Source: Streptomyces sp. NRRL S-244 (GTDB lineage Bacteria > Actinomycetota > Actinomycetes > Streptomycetales > Streptomycetaceae). Taken from it: a DNA stretch of 64,000 nt. Position numbers and translations under genes: made by a program. The notes beneath the pieces are model-generated. The model was not told where the DNA came from. It saw nothing but the letters and a program-made list of their open reading frames with translations, and ran no database searches. Positions 23,672 to 32,239 of the stretch are shown here, piece by piece (position 1 is the first letter of the stretch; the number at the start of each line of letters is the position of its first letter). The stretch is taken from NCBI RefSeq assembly GCF_000717915.1, contig NZ_JOCX01000010.1, positions 62,001-126,000 on the forward strand, in the 5' to 3' direction.

Positions 23672-25003
23672 CTACGGCATGTCCTCGTCCCGGGGCGGCC
23701 GCGGGCGGGCCGCCAGGTCGAGGTCGGCCGCCACCCGGGCCGCCACCTCCTCCGCGTACGCCGCGTCCGCCTGCTCGAAGGCCGCCCGCGAGGCGGCCCG
23801 TACGAAGGTCAGCGCCCCCACGGTCCGTCCGCGGCTGCGCAGCACCGTGCACAGCACGTGCGCCGCGTCCTGCGGCCACTGCCGCTCCCGCGCCCAGCTC
23901 CCGGCCGCCTCCCCGCGCGGAGCGCTCGTACGGACCGAGCCGATCCGGTCCAGCGCCTGGAGCGCCGGGTGCCCGGGCGCGTACCGGGCGGGGATCGCCT
24001 CCGCCCCCGGCAGCAGCGGCGGCGACGCCGCCATCCGTACGAGCCTGCGCCGGTCGGGGTCGCCCGACTGCTCCAGTACGTCGAGCAGCGCGTGCTCGGC
24101 GAAGCCGGCGAGCGCGAAGTCCAGCCGTACGGCCGCCGCCTCGGCCGGGTCCTCGCACTCGGCGGCCGCCCGGCCCGAGCGGTGCAGCTGGCCGGCGCGG
24201 AACCGCAGCTGCGCCGTGTCCAGCGCGGCCTGCCGGGCCTCGGTGATGTCCTGGAACAGCCAGCCGACCCCGAGCGGCACCGGCTCCTCGGCCAGCGGGG
24301 AGCCCAGCCGCAGGAACCCGGACCGCCAGCACCGCCGCCGCACCCCCTCCGGCGTGCGGACCGACACCCACAGCTCCATGGGCGCCGGCGGCGACCCCTC
24401 GGCGAGCACGTGCTGCAGCGCCCCCTCCAGCTCCTCGACGCCCTGGGCCAGCAGCTCCCCCAGGGGCCGGCCGAGCAGCGCGGTACGCCCCGAGCCGAAG
24501 GCCCGGGCGGCGTGCGCGTTGACCACGGCGGGCCGCAGGTCCACGTCGACGAGGACGACACCCCAGGAGGCGTCGTCCATCAGCGCCTCGCTCAGCGCGA
24601 TGGACCGCTCCAGGTCGATCTGGGCGTGCACCTCGCTGAAGGCGCAGTACACCCCTGCGGGCTTCCCGTCCGCCCCCGGCACCCCGGCGGACTGGGTCCG
24701 TACGAGGACCCGCCCGCCCTCCTTGGTCAGCAGCGCGAACTCGTGCACCTGCCGCCCGGGCACGTCCTGGGCGGCCATGAGCCGCTCCTCCACGTCCTGC
24801 GCGTCGGCGGCGCGCACGGCCCACCCGGCGAAGCCCTTGCGCCCGACCGCCTCGGCGGCGCTCCAGCCGAGGATCCGCTCGGCCTCGCGGTTCCAGTGCG
24901 TGATCACGCCGTCGGAGTCGAACGCGCACAAGGCGGCGTCCATCCCGTCGAGCAGCGCTGCGAGCAGATCGTCGGTGGTCTCACCACGTCCGGAAGCACT
25001 CAC
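23672..25003 (-). CDS. PAS/PAS/GAF-like sensor protein without a visible output domain
   Basis: A 443-residue soluble protein. The first PAS domain (about 15-130) contains MDAALCAFDSDGVITHWNRE and ERILGWSAAEAVGRKGFAGW. The second (about 140-260) contains DASWGVVLVDVDLRPAVVNA and GVGWLFQDITEARQAALD, the usual end of a PAC motif. The last third is GAF-like (RSRGRTVGALTFVRAASRAA). Such domain sets usually precede a PP2C/SpoIIE phosphatase or a kinase, but here the chain stops after the GAF-like part. It may act through a partner. The GTG start has GCAGGGGGTG upstream. Convergent with the SIS gene, 10 bases apart. Confidence 0.8.
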   Translation of the reverse strand: MSASGRGETTDDLLAALLDGMDAALCAFDSDGVITHWNREAERILGWSAAEAVGRKGFAGWAVRAADAQDVEERLMAAQDVPGRQVHEFALLTKEGGRVLVRTQSAGVPGADGKPAGVYCAFSEVHAQIDLERSIALSEALMDDASWGVVLVDVDLRPAVVNAHAARAFGSGRTALLGRPLGELLAQGVEELEGALQHVLAEGSPPAPMELWVSVRTPEGVRRRCWRSGFLRLGSPLAEEPVPLGVGWLFQDITEARQAALDTAQLRFRAGQLHRSGRAAAECEDPAEAAAVRLDFALAGFAEHALLDVLEQSGDPDRRRLVRMAASPPLLPGAEAIPARYAPGHPALQALDRIGSVRTSAPRGEAAGSWARERQWPQDAAHVLCTVLRSRGRTVGALTFVRAASRAAFEQADAAYAEEVAARVAADLDLAARPRPPRDEDMP

Positions 25004-25107
25004 CTGGCACCCCCTGCAGGTGTTCGCGTGTGCGGCACGTCAGATCATTCAACTGGAACGTGACGCAGCCCACACCGCATTCCCCGAATCGCCCCGAAAT
25101 AAATCAC

Positions 25108-25136
25108 TTGAGGACCTCGGGGAGCGGTTCTAGGCT
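25108..25136 (+). promoter_or_regulatory. Promoter, TTGAGG-17-TAGGCT
   Basis: TTGAGG (25108-25113), a 17-base spacer and TAGGCT (25131-25136) make a good streptomycete housekeeping-type promoter on the plus strand. Predicted start near 25143, just before a strong ribosome binding site. No conventional gene lies downstream on this strand before the antisense pdxH gene. Confidence 0.6.
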
Positions 25137-25142
25137 CTGCCG

Positions 25143-25350
25143 TACACGAGAAGGGAGGTGGTTCCCGAAATGTACGGAAACCGGACGCGTGAGGTGGCTG
25201 CGGGCTAAGGGCCCGTCGTCGCACGCACCCAGTGCGGTGCCCGGCGGGTAGCCAGGCGCCAATCCCAAGCAGTCACCCGACCCGCGAGCTCGCCGGTACG
25301 TCCGGCCGGCTTCTCTCACTGCAGGAGAGAAACCCGAGCTCGCGGGTCGT
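25143..25350 (+). ncRNA. Candidate structured RNA or attenuator element
   Basis: Downstream of a good promoter the plus strand carries a 12-codon ORF and a bulged hairpin (GCACC/GGTGC with an outer CCCGTC/GGCGGG pairing, about 25212-25249). A 14-bp perfect stem (25279-25292 with 25335-25348) then encloses two smaller hairpins: CCGG 25293-25296 with 25302-25305, and TTCTCTC 25311-25317 with 25325-25331. That is far more pairing than chance. The stem would also form on the minus strand, where it lies 49 bases after pdxH and could act as its terminator. I cannot match it to a riboswitch class I know. The choice of plus strand rests on the promoter and ribosome binding site. Confidence 0.5.
25170..25208 (+). 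CDS. 12-codon ORF with a strong ribosome binding site
   Basis: ATG at 25170 follows AAGGGAGGTGG (25151-25161) with good spacing, and encodes MYGNRTREVAAG before TAA. The predicted transcript start is only about 8 bases before the ribosome binding site. The peptide is too short to classify. It could be a leader peptide whose translation controls folding of the hairpins just downstream. Confidence 0.4.
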   Translation: MYGNRTREVAAG

Positions 25351-25396
25351 CTGCGTTCCTGCGCGTCTCTGCGCGGGTGACGGGCGGCCCCGGCCG

Positions 25397-26059
25397 CTAC
25401 GGGCAGAGACGCTCCAGGCGCCACTTCCCGTCCTCCAGGACGTAGTGCAGCCGGTCGTGGAGGCGGTTCTCGTGGCCCTGCCAGAACTCCATCCCGTCGG
25501 GGACGACCCGGATGCCGCCCCACTCCGGCGGGACCGGCACCTGCTCGCCCTCGGGGTAGCGCTCCGCCAGCTCGGCGTAGCGGCGGTCGAGCTCGGCACG
25601 GGAGCCGATCACCCGGGACTGCTCGCTCGCCCAGGCACCCAGCTGCGAGCCGTGCGGGCGGGAGCGGAAGTACGCCGCCGTCTCGTCGCGGCCGATCCGC
25701 GAGGCCGTGCCGGTGACGATGACCTGGCGGGCGATGGGGTGCCAGGGGAAGAGCAGCGCGACGTGCGGGTTCGCGTCGATCTCGCGGCCCTTGCGCGAGC
25801 CGTAGTTGGTGTAGAAGACGAATCCCCGCTCGTCGAACTGCTTCAGCAGCACCGTGCGGGAACTGGGGCGGCCGTCGGGGGTCGCGGTCGAGACGACCAT
25901 CGCGTTGGGTTCGAAGAGGTGCGAGTCGGCGGCCTGCTGGAACCACTCGGCGAACTGCCGCATGGGGTCCTCGGCGAGGCCGTCCTCGTGGACGATCTCC
26001 GAGCGGTACTGCTTGCGCATCGTGGCGGGGTCAATGTCCTGGTCGGTCACGCGTGCCAT
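25397..26059 (-). CDS. pdxH: Pyridoxamine 5'-phosphate oxidase PdxH
   Basis: A 220-residue FMN enzyme that oxidises pyridoxamine or pyridoxine 5'-phosphate to pyridoxal 5'-phosphate. The FMN-binding barrel contains [20 protein letters not shown] and [20 protein letters not shown]. The family's C-terminal signature is [16 protein letters not shown]. Length is standard. A 393-base gap downstream (25004-25396) holds the promoter and structured element described separately. Confidence 0.96.
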   Translation of the reverse strand: MARVTDQDIDPATMRKQYRSEIVHEDGLAEDPMRQFAEWFQQAADSHLFEPNAMVVSTATPDGRPSSRTVLLKQFDERGFVFYTNYGSRKGREIDANPHVALLFPWHPIARQVIVTGTASRIGRDETAAYFRSRPHGSQLGAWASEQSRVIGSRAELDRRYAELAERYPEGEQVPVPPEWGGIRVVPDGMEFWQGHENRLHDRLHYVLEDGKWRLERLCP

Positions 26060-26259
26060 CCTGCCGCAGGAGGGCTCGCGGCAGTGTGCCGTATGTCACG
26101 CTTCCGCCTGCCATCCGGAACAGCCAAAATCTTGGGGCCGGTCCGCAGGTCCCCACGCGGGTGACCGACGGCCGTGCCGGGCATCAACGGGGATGACCGC
26201 GCCGGACCGCGAGTCACGCCGGGAGCCGCGCGTGTTCGCACTATCTGAGGAGCCGCCTG

Positions 26260-27366
26260 ATGTCCGACTTCGTACCCGGGCTCGAAGGGGTCGTCGCGTT
26301 CGAGACCGAGATCGCCGAACCGGACAAGGAAGGCGGATCGCTCCGCTACCGCGGGGTCGACATCGAGGATCTCGTCGGGCACGTCTCGTTCGGCAATGTC
26401 TGGGGCCTGCTGGTCGACGGGGCGTTCAACCCCGGCCTGCCCGCCGCCGAGCCCTTCCCGATCCCCGTGCACTCCGGTGACATCCGCGTCGACGTGCAGT
26501 CCGCCCTCGCCATGCTCGCCCCCGTGTGGGGTCTGAAACCGCTGCTCGACATCGACGAGCGGACCGCCCGCGACAACCTCGCGCGCGCCGCCGTGATGGC
26601 CCTGTCGTACGTCGCCCAGTCCGCGCGCGGGCAGGGCCGGCCGATGGTGCCGCAGAGCGAGATCGACAAGGCCGAGTCCGTGGTCGAGCGGTTCATGATC
26701 CGCTGGCGTGGCGAGCCCGACCCGAAGCACGTCAAGGCCGTCGACGCGTACTGGACCTCGGCCGCCGAACACGGCATGAACGCCTCGACGTTCACCGCGC
26801 GCGTGATCGCCTCGACCGGTGCGGACGTGGCCGCCGCGCTGTCCGGCGCCGTCGGCGCCATGTCCGGGCCGTTGCACGGCGGCGCGCCGTCCCGCGTCCT
26901 CGGCATGATCGAGGAGATCGAGCGCACCGGCGACGCCGTGGCGTACGTGAAGAAGGCGCTGGACAAGGGCGAGCGGCTGATGGGCTTCGGGCACCGCGTG
27001 TACCGGGCCGAGGACCCGCGCGCCCGCGTGCTGCGGCGTACCGCCAAGGAGCTGGACGCGCCGCGCTACGAGGTGGCCGCCGCGCTGGAGAAGGCCGCGC
27101 TGGAGGAGCTGCACGCGCGCCGCCCCGACCGGGTGCTCGCGACGAACGTGGAGTTCTGGGCCGCGATCATGCTGGACTTCGCGGAGGTCCCGGCGCACAT
27201 GTTCACCTCGATGTTCACCTGCGCCCGGACCGCCGGCTGGTCGGCGCACATCCTGGAGCAGAAGCGCACGGGCCGCCTGGTGCGGCCGTCGGCGCGCTAC
27301 ATCGGCCCGGGGCGGCGCGACCCGCGCGAGATCGAGGGGTACGCCGACATCGCCGACACGGCCTGA
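26260..27366 (+). CDS. Citrate synthase family protein (short actinobacterial type)
   Basis: A 368-residue enzyme condensing acetyl-CoA (or propionyl-CoA) with oxaloacetate. GGSLRYRGVDIEDLVGHVSF opens the fold. AMSGPLHGGAPSRVLGM and FGHRVYRAEDPRARVLRR carry the two catalytic His, and ILEQKRTGRLVRPSARYIGP ends the active site. Streptomycetes have a main citrate synthase plus shorter paralogues such as this one (citrate synthase 2 type); 2-methylcitrate synthase is the alternative. GAGGAG precedes the ATG. Divergent from pdxH, with 200 bases between starts. Confidence 0.92.
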   Translation: MSDFVPGLEGVVAFETEIAEPDKEGGSLRYRGVDIEDLVGHVSFGNVWGLLVDGAFNPGLPAAEPFPIPVHSGDIRVDVQSALAMLAPVWGLKPLLDIDERTARDNLARAAVMALSYVAQSARGQGRPMVPQSEIDKAESVVERFMIRWRGEPDPKHVKAVDAYWTSAAEHGMNASTFTARVIASTGADVAAALSGAVGAMSGPLHGGAPSRVLGMIEEIERTGDAVAYVKKALDKGERLMGFGHRVYRAEDPRARVLRRTAKELDAPRYEVAAALEKAALEELHARRPDRVLATNVEFWAAIMLDFAEVPAHMFTSMFTCARTAGWSAHILEQKRTGRLVRPSARYIGPGRRDPREIEGYADIADTA

Positions 27367-27422
27367 GCCCTCCTCGTACGCCCGGAACGTCTCGTACACC
27401 TCGTACGCCTCGTACGCCGGTC

Positions 27423-27460
27423 AGGGCGTCGCCTCCCGTATGCGCGGGTGGCGACGCCCT
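27423..27460. terminator. Terminator-like hairpin after citrate synthase
   Basis: AGGGCGTCGCC (27423-27433) pairs perfectly with 27450-27460. It separates convergent citrate synthase and TetR genes. Just before it, four near-copies of CTCGTACGCC form a short direct repeat (27373-27420). Confidence 0.65.
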
Positions 27461-27482
27461 CGGTGTTTGCGGGTTCCCGGAC

Positions 27483-28118
27483 TCAGCCGAGGGCGGCGTC
27501 CAGGATCCGGGACCACTGGGCGACCACGCGGGCGCGGCGGGCCGTGTCGTCGGTGAGGACGTTGGCCAGTCCGAGGCCCCGGGCCATGTCGAGGAGGCCC
27601 TGCACGGTCTCGCGCACACCGGGGACGGACTCGTCCGCGCCGAGGAGTTCCACGGCGATGCGGTGGGTCTCGCGGCCCACGCGGGCCTCCAGTTCGGTGA
27701 CCTGGGGGCGCAGCTGTTCCTCGTTGGAGGCGGCGACCCACAGCTGGAGGGCGGCCCGGAAGAGGGCTCCGGTGTAGAGGTCGACGATCGCCTCGACCAC
27801 GGCGGGGCGGGCGGCGGGGCCGGCCTGGAAGAGGTCGCGCAGGGCGGCGGAGCGCTCCTCGGAGACGTACGCGACGGCGGCGGTGAACAGGTCCTCGCGC
27901 GTCGGGAAGTGGTACTGGGCGGCGCCCCGGGAGACCCCGGCGCGTTCGGCGACGACGGCGACGGTGGAGCCGGCCCAGCCCTGTTCGGCGAGGCAGGCGA
28001 CGGCCGCCTCCAGGAGGTGGCGGCGGGTGACGCGGCTGCGGGCCTGCTTGGGGCCGGCCTGGGTCTCGGCCGCGGGCCGGTCTTCCTCGGTGGGCCGCGT
28101 GCCGGTCACAGGGCCCAT
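27483..28118 (-). CDS. TetR-family transcriptional regulator
   Basis: A 211-residue repressor. The helix-turn-helix domain (about 20-75) reads RRHLLEAAVACLAEQGWAGS, then VAERAGVSRGAAQYHFPTRE and DLFTAAVAYVSEERSAAL. The ligand-binding half is all-helical. Its start overlaps the end of the enoyl-CoA hydratase gene by 13 bases, so it is the last gene of the catabolic run. A 22-bp palindrome at the head of that run (36534-36555) is a plausible target, with an acyl-CoA as ligand. Confidence 0.92.
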   Translation of the reverse strand: MGPVTGTRPTEEDRPAAETQAGPKQARSRVTRRHLLEAAVACLAEQGWAGSTVAVVAERAGVSRGAAQYHFPTREDLFTAAVAYVSEERSAALRDLFQAGPAARPAVVEAIVDLYTGALFRAALQLWVAASNEEQLRPQVTELEARVGRETHRIAVELLGADESVPGVRETVQGLLDMARGLGLANVLTDDTARRARVVAQWSRILDAALG

Positions 28119-28843
28119 GACGGGTCCCGGCGTTCGAAGCGGGCGGTGATGCCCTCGCGGGCCTCGGCGGAGCCGAAGTGGTGTGCGGACAGCTCGGTGA
28201 GCGCGGCGCCGTCGGCCGCCAGGACGGCCCGTACCGGGGCGGTGAGCAGTTCCTTGGTGGCGGCGAGGGCCTCCGGGCCCGCCTTGCGCAGGCCCGTGAG
28301 CACGGGGGCGAGGACCTGGTCCACGTCCTCGCCGTGCAGGGTGAGCAGGCCGATCCGGGCGGCTTCGGCGGCGTCGAAGGCCTCGGCGGTCAGGAAGTAC
28401 CGGGCCGCGGCGCGCGGGTCCAGGCGCGGGAGCAGCGGCGCGGAGATCACGGCCGGGACCACGCCCAGGTGGGTCTCGGTGAAGGCGTACGTGGAGGCGG
28501 GCCCGGCGGCGGCGATGTCGCAGACGCCGAGGAGGCCGAGGCCGCCGGCCCGGACGTGTCCGGTGACGCGGGCCACGACCGGCTTGGGGAGCTCGGCGAT
28601 CTCGCGGAGCAGGGCGAGGAAGTCGGCCGGGTCGCAGGGGGACTTCAGGTCGGCGCCGGCGCAGAAGGTGTTGCCGGTGTGGGTGAGGACGACGGCCCGG
28701 GCCCCGGGGTCGGCCGCCGCCGCGGCGAGGGCCGCGCGCAGCTCGCCGACGAGGTCCGCGGAGAGCGCGTTGCGGTTGGCCGGGGAGTCGAGCGTGAGGG
28801 TGGTGATGCCGAGCGCTCGCGCGGCGCCGACGGGGCGGGTCAT
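28106..28843 (-). CDS. Enoyl-CoA hydratase/isomerase family protein
   Basis: A 245-residue crotonase-fold protein. TFCAGADLKSP forms the first half of the oxyanion hole, and PKPVVARVTGHVRAGGLGLL the second. STYAFTETHLGVVPAVIS holds the position where hydratases carry a catalytic Glu (here FTETHLG, consistent). In Liu or Atu pathways the matching enzyme hydrates methyl- or isohexenyl-glutaconyl-CoA after the carboxylase step, and the neighbours support such a role. The start has GGAGGACATGG upstream. A 263-base gap separates it from the dehydrogenase gene, so it may also have its own promoter. Confidence 0.9.
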   Translation of the reverse strand: MTRPVGAARALGITTLTLDSPANRNALSADLVGELRAALAAAAADPGARAVVLTHTGNTFCAGADLKSPCDPADFLALLREIAELPKPVVARVTGHVRAGGLGLLGVCDIAAAGPASTYAFTETHLGVVPAVISAPLLPRLDPRAAARYFLTAEAFDAAEAARIGLLTLHGEDVDQVLAPVLTGLRKAGPEALAATKELLTAPVRAVLAADGAALTELSAHHFGSAEAREGITARFERRDPSWAL

Positions 28844-28953
28844 GCCATGTCCTCCGGAGGTTGTGCGGATCGTGGGGGCTCCTGCGGCCGTGCGGCTCTG
28901 CGCCCCGCAGGGCGCGGGTGCAGACGGGGTCGGGTGCGGCCGGGGGCGGTGCC

Positions 28954-29069
28954 GGGGTGGGGTGGTGCCCGGGGCGGGCTTCGATGTTCGGCGCCCGAGG
29001 GCGTCCGGTTGCAGGACGGGACCTTGCGCCGAAGTCATCTCGTTTTGGCCCCGGACACCACCCCACCCC
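28954..29069. repeat. Long-range inverted repeat in intergenic DNA
   Basis: GGGGTGGGGTGGTG (28954-28967) is the perfect complement of CACCACCCCACCCC (29056-29069), 88 bases apart. It fills the gap between the acyl-CoA dehydrogenase and enoyl-CoA hydratase genes. The style reminds me of dispersed extragenic elements seen in other streptomycete genomes, but I could not check this. Within the operon it could attenuate or process the transcript. Confidence 0.6.
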
Positions 29070-29106
29070 GTCCCCACCCCCGGCCGGGGAGCTCCAGCCG
29101 CCCAGG

Positions 29107-30279
29107 TTAGTAAGACTTGGGCAGGCCCAGGGTCTGGTGGGAGACGAAGTTCAGGATCATCTCGCGGCTGACCGGGGCGATGCGGGAGACCCGGGAGGCG
29201 GTGATGAGGGCGGCCAGCCCGTATTCGCGGGTGAGGCCGTTGCCGCCCAGGGTGTGGACGGACTGGTCCACGGCCTTCACGCAGGCCTCGGCGGCTGCGT
29301 ACTTGGCCATGTTCGCCGCCTCGCCGGCGCCCATGTCGTCGCCCGCGTCGTACAGGTGGGCGGCCTTCTGCATCATCAGGCGGGCGAGTTCGAGGTCGAT
29401 GTGGGCCGCCGCGAGGGGGTGGGCGATGGCCTGGTGGGCGCCGATCGCCTCCTTCCAGACCTGGCGGGTCTTCGCGTAGTCCACCGCCTTGGCGAGGGCG
29501 TAACGGCCCATCCCGATGGCGAAGGCGGCCGTCATGATGCGTTCGGGGTTGAGGCCCGCGAAGAGCTGGAGCAGGCCCGCGTCCTCGTCGCCCACCAGGG
29601 CGTCGGCCGGCAGCCGGACCTCGTCCAGGGTCAGCTCGAACTGCTTTTCTGCGGCCTGGAGTTCCATGTCTATCACGGAGCGGGAGAAGCCCTGAGTGTC
29701 GCGCGGGACGATGAACAGGCAGGGCTTCAGGCTCCCCGTACGTGCGTCTTCGGTGCGACCCACGATGAGCGTGGCGTCGGCGATGTCCACGCCGGAGATG
29801 AAGACCTTGCGCCCGGTCAGCACCCACTCGTCACCGTCGCGGCGGGCGGTGGTGGTGATGCGGTGGGAGTTGGAGCCGGCGTCGGGTTCGGTGATGCCGA
29901 AGGCCATGGTGCGGCTGCCGTCGGCGAGGCCGGGGAGCCAGGCCTGCTTCTGGGCCTCGGTGCCGAAGCGGGAGATGACCGTGCCGCAGATGGCGGGCGA
30001 GACGACCATCATCAGCAGGGGGCAGCCCGCGGCGCCCAGCTCCTCCAGGACGATGGAGAGTTCGGCGATGCCGCCGCCTCCGCCGCCGTACTCCTCGGGG
30101 AGGCTGACCCCGAGGTAGCCGAGCTTGGCGGCGTCGGCCCACAGCTCGTCGGGGTGGCCGCCCTCGCGGGCGACGCGGGAAAGGTACTCGCGTCCGTACC
30201 GCTGCCCGAGTGCCGCGACGGCGGCGCGCAGGGCCCTGTGTTCCTCGGTCTCGACGACGGTGCTGGTGGCGGGGCTCAT
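29107..30279 (-). CDS. Acyl-CoA dehydrogenase
   Basis: A 390-residue dehydrogenase of standard length. LGVSLPEEYGGGGGGIAELS is the N-terminal domain end. MAFGITEPDAGSNSHRITTT and LTGRKVFISGVDIADATLI bind the flavin. The C-terminal domain has YAKTRQVWKEAIGAHQAIAH and VHTLGGNGLTREYGLAALIT. The start overlaps the biotin carboxylase stop (ATGA) and is preceded by AGGAGG. In Liu/Atu-type pathways it would make the 2-enoyl-CoA that the neighbouring carboxylase uses. Confidence 0.94.
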   Translation of the reverse strand: MSPATSTVVETEEHRALRAAVAALGQRYGREYLSRVAREGGHPDELWADAAKLGYLGVSLPEEYGGGGGGIAELSIVLEELGAAGCPLLMMVVSPAICGTVISRFGTEAQKQAWLPGLADGSRTMAFGITEPDAGSNSHRITTTARRDGDEWVLTGRKVFISGVDIADATLIVGRTEDARTGSLKPCLFIVPRDTQGFSRSVIDMELQAAEKQFELTLDEVRLPADALVGDEDAGLLQLFAGLNPERIMTAAFAIGMGRYALAKAVDYAKTRQVWKEAIGAHQAIAHPLAAAHIDLELARLMMQKAAHLYDAGDDMGAGEAANMAKYAAAEACVKAVDQSVHTLGGNGLTREYGLAALITASRVSRIAPVSREMILNFVSHQTLGLPKSY

Positions 30280-32231
30280 GCTGGCGTTTCCTCCTGGACT
30301 ACGGCGAGCAGGGCGCCGAACTCGACCTGGTGGCCGAGGGCGGCGTGGAGCGCGGTGAGCGTGCCGGAGGCGGGCGAGACGATGCGGTGCTCCATCTTCA
30401 TGGCCTCCAGCCAGAGCAGGGGCTGCCCGGCGGTGACGGCGGCGCCGGGGGCGAGGCCCTCGGCGACGCGGACGACGGTGCCGGGCATGGGGGCGAGCAG
30501 GGAGCCGGGTTCGGTGCGGTCCTGGGGATCGGCGAACCGGGGGACGGGGATGAGGGTGTGCGCGCCGAGCGGAGAGTCGACGTAGGTCTCGGCCGCTCCG
30601 GCCCCCGCGCCCACGGTGTTCGATTTGCGTTTCACGTGGAACATCCGGCGGACGCCCTCGACTTCGAGGGTGACGCGGCCGGGTTCGGCGGCCAGGACTC
30701 GAACGCCGGGGTGGTCCACGAGCTCCGGGGGTCCGCTGCGGGTGGGCCGGTAGCGGACCTCGTAGGCGGTGCCGGCCGCGGTGTAGCGGCGGATCTGCGG
30801 CTGGGAGCGGAGGTTGCGCCAGCCGCCGAGGCGGGTGGCGAGCGGGGCGTCCGGGGCCGGCGCGGCGTCCGCGAGGGCGGCTGCGGCCGCGGCCAGTGCG
30901 GCGTCGGGGGCGCCTTCGGTGAGGGCCTCGAGGTGGCGCTCGTAGAACCCGGTGTCGATCCGCGCCCCGGCGAACTCCGGGTGCCGCAGGGAGCGTACGA
31001 GGAGATCGCGGTTGGTCGTGAGCCCGTGGATGCGGGCTCCGGCCAGGGCGCGGGCGAGGGCGCGGACGGCCTCGGCCCGGGTGGGGGCGTGGGCGACGAC
31101 CTTGGCGAGCATCGGGTCGTAGTGGACGCCGACGGTGTCCCCGTCGGCGAAGCCGGTGTCCACGCGGACCCCACCGGAAACGGCGAGGGTGTGCAGGACG
31201 CCGGTCTGGGGGCGCCAGTCCTGGGCGGGGTCCTCGGCGTACAGGCGGGCCTCGACGGCGTGCCCGGTGGGCTCGGGGGGCGTCAGCGGCAGGGCCGCGC
31301 CCTCGGCGATGCGCAGTTGCAGGGCGACGAGGTCGAGGCCGAAGACGGCCTCGGTGACGGGGTGTTCCACCTGGAGGCGGGTGTTCATCTCCAGGAAGTA
31401 CGGGCGTCCGTCGGCGGCGACGAGGAACTCGACGGTGCCAGCGCCCTCGTAGGAGACCGCGCGGGCGGCGGCCACCGCCGCCGCATGGAGGTTCTCGCGC
31501 AGGCTGTCCGGCAGGGCGGGTGCCGGGGCCTCCTCGATGACCTTCTGGTGGCGCCGCTGGAGGGAGCAGTCGCGGGTGCCGAGCGCCCACACGGTGCCGT
31601 GGGAGTCGGCGAGGATCTGGACCTCGACGTGGCGGCCGCGCTCGACGTAGGGCTCGGCGAAGACCTCGCCGTCGCCGAAGGCGGAGGCCGCCTCGGCGCA
31701 CGCGCCGTCGAGGGACTCCTTGAGGGTGTCGAGGTCGCGTACGACGCGCATGCCGCGCCCGCCGCCGCCCGCGGCGGCCTTGAGCAGGAGGGGCAGGTCG
31801 GCGGCGGTGGCGGTCGCGGGGTCGACGGGGTCGAGGAGCGGGACCCCGGCGGCGCGCATCAGCTCCTTGGCCCGGGTCTTGGAGGCCATGGCCTCGATGG
31901 CCTCGGGCGGCGGGCCGATCCAGGCGAGTCCGGCAGCGGCGACCTCGCGGGCGAAGCCGGCGTTCTCGGAGAGGAACCCGTAGCCGGGGTGGACGGCGTC
32001 CGCGCCGGCGGCGAGGGCGGCCTTGATGACGAGGTCGCCGCGCAGGTAGGTGTCGGCGGGGGCGGCGCCGGGGAGGCGCACGGCCGCGTCGGCCTCTCGT
32101 ACGTGCAGGGCATCGGCGTCGGGGTCGGAGTGGACGGCGACGGTGGTGAGGCCGAGGGCGCGGGCGGTACGGAAGATCCGTACGGCGATCTCGCCGCGGT
32201 TGGCGACCAGGAGGGAAGTCAGGTTCGTCAT
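30276..32231 (-). CDS. Acyl-CoA carboxylase alpha subunit (biotin carboxylase plus biotin carrier)
   Basis: A 651-residue biotin-dependent subunit. Residues 1-110 are the biotin carboxylase N-domain (LLVANRGEIAVRIFRTARAL; HPGYGFLSENAGFA). The ATP-grasp domain has LLLKAAAGGGGRGMRVVRDL and EMNTRLQVEHPVTEAVFGLD. A linker follows, and a biotinyl domain near the C-terminus has EAMKMEH, the Lys being the biotin site. This is the MccA/AtuF/PccA layout. It carboxylates biotin for the carboxyltransferase encoded just upstream, 8 bases away. The ATG has only a weak ribosome binding site, so it relies on coupling. Confidence 0.95.
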   Translation of the reverse strand: MTNLTSLLVANRGEIAVRIFRTARALGLTTVAVHSDPDADALHVREADAAVRLPGAAPADTYLRGDLVIKAALAAGADAVHPGYGFLSENAGFAREVAAAGLAWIGPPPEAIEAMASKTRAKELMRAAGVPLLDPVDPATATAADLPLLLKAAAGGGGRGMRVVRDLDTLKESLDGACAEAASAFGDGEVFAEPYVERGRHVEVQILADSHGTVWALGTRDCSLQRRHQKVIEEAPAPALPDSLRENLHAAAVAAARAVSYEGAGTVEFLVAADGRPYFLEMNTRLQVEHPVTEAVFGLDLVALQLRIAEGAALPLTPPEPTGHAVEARLYAEDPAQDWRPQTGVLHTLAVSGGVRVDTGFADGDTVGVHYDPMLAKVVAHAPTRAEAVRALARALAGARIHGLTTNRDLLVRSLRHPEFAGARIDTGFYERHLEALTEGAPDAALAAAAAALADAAPAPDAPLATRLGGWRNLRSQPQIRRYTAAGTAYEVRYRPTRSGPPELVDHPGVRVLAAEPGRVTLEVEGVRRMFHVKRKSNTVGAGAGAAETYVDSPLGAHTLIPVPRFADPQDRTEPGSLLAPMPGTVVRVAEGLAPGAAVTAGQPLLWLEAMKMEHRIVSPASGTLTALHAALGHQVEFGALLAVVQEETPA

Positions 32232-32239
32232 GTGCGGGC

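Noticed and set aside
25143..25350. Assignment of the structured element to a c-di-AMP, cobalamin, glycine or TPP riboswitch
   Set aside because: None of the conserved core motifs of those classes that I know are present.
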